NCBI GenBank assembly: GCA_009774895.1
Contig: VSOO01000074.1
Location: forward strand, 1 to 6,993
Origin: Alistipes sp.
Lineage (GTDB): Bacteria > Bacteroidota > Bacteroidia > Bacteroidales > Rikenellaceae
Length of the DNA: 6,993 nucleotides
Direction of reading: 5' to 3'
The notes below the pieces were generated by a model. That model was not told where the DNA came from, did not search any database, and was given only the letters and a program-made list of their open reading frames with translations. Shown in pieces: positions 6,504-6,993 of the stretch. Made by a program: the position numbers and the translations under genes. Numbering within the stretch: position 1 is the stretch's first letter; every line of letters starts with the position of its first letter.

Positions 6504-6601
6504 CAGTGCCCAGGACAATATTCGAAAACGGCAATTTCGGGGGTATTCACAACTTGCTGAAAATCGGCTATTTTAGATTACATTACAAAGATAATCAATC
6601 A

Positions 6602-6633
6602 TTTGTGAAAGTCGATAAAATTGCGTAACATTG
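6602..6633 (+). promoter_or_regulatory. Candidate promoter of the recombinase gene
   Basis: TTTG at 6602-6605 is followed after 20 nt by TAACATTG at 6626-6633, which matches TAnnTTTG at all but one specified base. Transcription would start near 6640. This would put all three GTGGTGCAA motifs (6650-6688) in the untranslated leader or just downstream of the start site. Confidence 0.5.
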
Positions 6634-6649
6634 CAAATAATTTTATTGT

Positions 6650-6689
6650 GTGGTGCAACGGTGGTGCAAATTTTCCGACTTGCACCACC
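6650..6689 (+). promoter_or_regulatory. GTGGTGCAA repeat cluster and hairpin in the recombinase leader
   Basis: GTGGTGCAA occurs at 6650-6658 and 6661-6669 with an 11-bp period, and as its inverse TTGCACCAC at 6680-6688. The second copy, extended to GGTGGTGCAA, forms a perfect 10-bp stem with TTGCACCACC (6680-6689) around a 10-nt loop. The first copy could form a competing 9-bp stem with the same partner. Plausible roles are an operator for a repressor, recombinase arm-binding sites, or an RNA structure controlling the gene that starts 20 nt later. The sequence alone does not decide between these. Confidence 0.6.
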
Positions 6690-6708
6690 AATCAACGGAT
6701 TTTATGAT

Positions 6709-6993
6709 ATGGCATCGGTTACAGCTTTCATACGGGTATCGAGAAAACGCATAGATCGGGCGAACGTTCGTTTTCGTCTGCGGGACGGTCGGGGCATTCA
6801 GTTGTTCCACGCCTCCGAGTTGGAGATCAATCCCTCGGACTGGGATGCGACCCGGCAGGAGATCAAGGCAAAGGTGCTTTATGATGCGGAGAAGCGGGCC
6901 GCCTTCAACCGGGCCGTGGCCGACCGCAAGAACATGATGCTGGAGATATACAACGCTGCGACGGTCAAAGAGAATTTGACATCCGACTGGCTG
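6709..6993 (+). CDS. Tyrosine recombinase/integrase, N-terminal part, cut by the window edge
   Basis: The 95 codons up to the window end translate to a protein beginning MASVTAFIRVSRKRIDRANV. FRLRDGRGIQLFHASELEIN, WDATRQEIKAKVLYDAEKR and NRAVADRKNMMLEIYNA follow. This matches the arm-DNA-binding N-terminal domain of the site-specific integrases of Bacteroidota transposons, islands and prophages, in which a beta-rich arm-site binding module precedes a SAM-like core-binding domain and the catalytic domain with the R-H-R-Y residues. The catalytic domain is outside the window, so activity cannot be judged. An ATG at 6704 is in another frame; 6709 is the only start giving the family N-terminus. 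The upstream promoter candidate and repeat cluster fit autoregulated expression, an inference. Confidence 0.88.
   Translation, partial: MASVTAFIRVSRKRIDRANVRFRLRDGRGIQLFHASELEINPSDWDATRQEIKAKVLYDAEKRAAFNRAVADRKNMMLEIYNAATVKENLTSDWL

Larger units (their letters stand above)
6504..6993. mobile_element. Probable left end of an integrated mobile element
   Basis: Immediately after the hairpin ending at 6503, composition changes from very GC-rich to AT-rich until the start of a tyrosine recombinase gene at 6709. A recombinase reading inward from such a junction is the usual layout of one end of an integrative element in Bacteroidales. The exact end, any att core and the rest of the element are not visible, and no tRNA gene is seen at the junction. 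The boundary given is approximate. Confidence 0.45.

Noticed and set aside
6260..6600. tRNA gene as the target of the integrated element
   Set aside because: No cloverleaf, GTTCRA loop or acceptor-stem pairing could be found near the junction; the hairpins present look like terminators.

Overview
The window reads as chromosomal DNA of a GC-rich member of the Bacteroidales, most likely Alistipes or a close relative in the Rikenellaceae. This is inferred from protein content, strong GC preference at third codon positions, the lack of clear Shine-Dalgarno sequences, and a promoter of the Bacteroidota type (TTTG, 19 nt, TAnnTTTG) in front of the central operon. No 16S or other decisive marker is present, so the genus is a judgement.

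Left edge (1-955): the 5' part of a leftward gene for an exported PEGA-domain protein runs off the window. As given, its frame is broken at a run of eight G (267-274), which is either a real or phase-variable frameshift or a sequencing error. About 540 bases without a recognisable gene follow.

Centre (956-4114): a rightward operon encodes a DUF177/YceD-family protein, ribosomal protein L32 (rpmF), PlsX and FabH. This is the classic conserved cluster linking ribosome assembly to the start of fatty acid and phospholipid synthesis. It has a near-perfect promoter at 956-986 and a strong UUCG-capped terminator at 4075-4114. PlsX makes acyl-phosphate for phospholipid synthesis and FabH starts fatty acid chains.

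Right-centre (4115-6267): a GC-rich gap with a degenerate 9-bp repeat is followed by a GT90 (LPS/CAP10-type) glycosyltransferase with its own promoter candidate. Next comes a bacterial ferritin with a complete ferroxidase centre, and a 15-bp hairpin terminator.

Right edge (6268-6993): after a short gene-free stretch and a second, bidirectional terminator-like hairpin, composition changes abruptly to AT-rich. The first 95 codons of a Bacteroidota-type tyrosine recombinase follow. This is probably one end of an integrated mobile element. Its leader carries three copies of a GTGGTGCAA motif, two direct and one inverted, which can form alternative hairpins. This region is the least ordinary part of the window. 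I did not find a clearly new multi-gene system; the genes themselves belong to known families.
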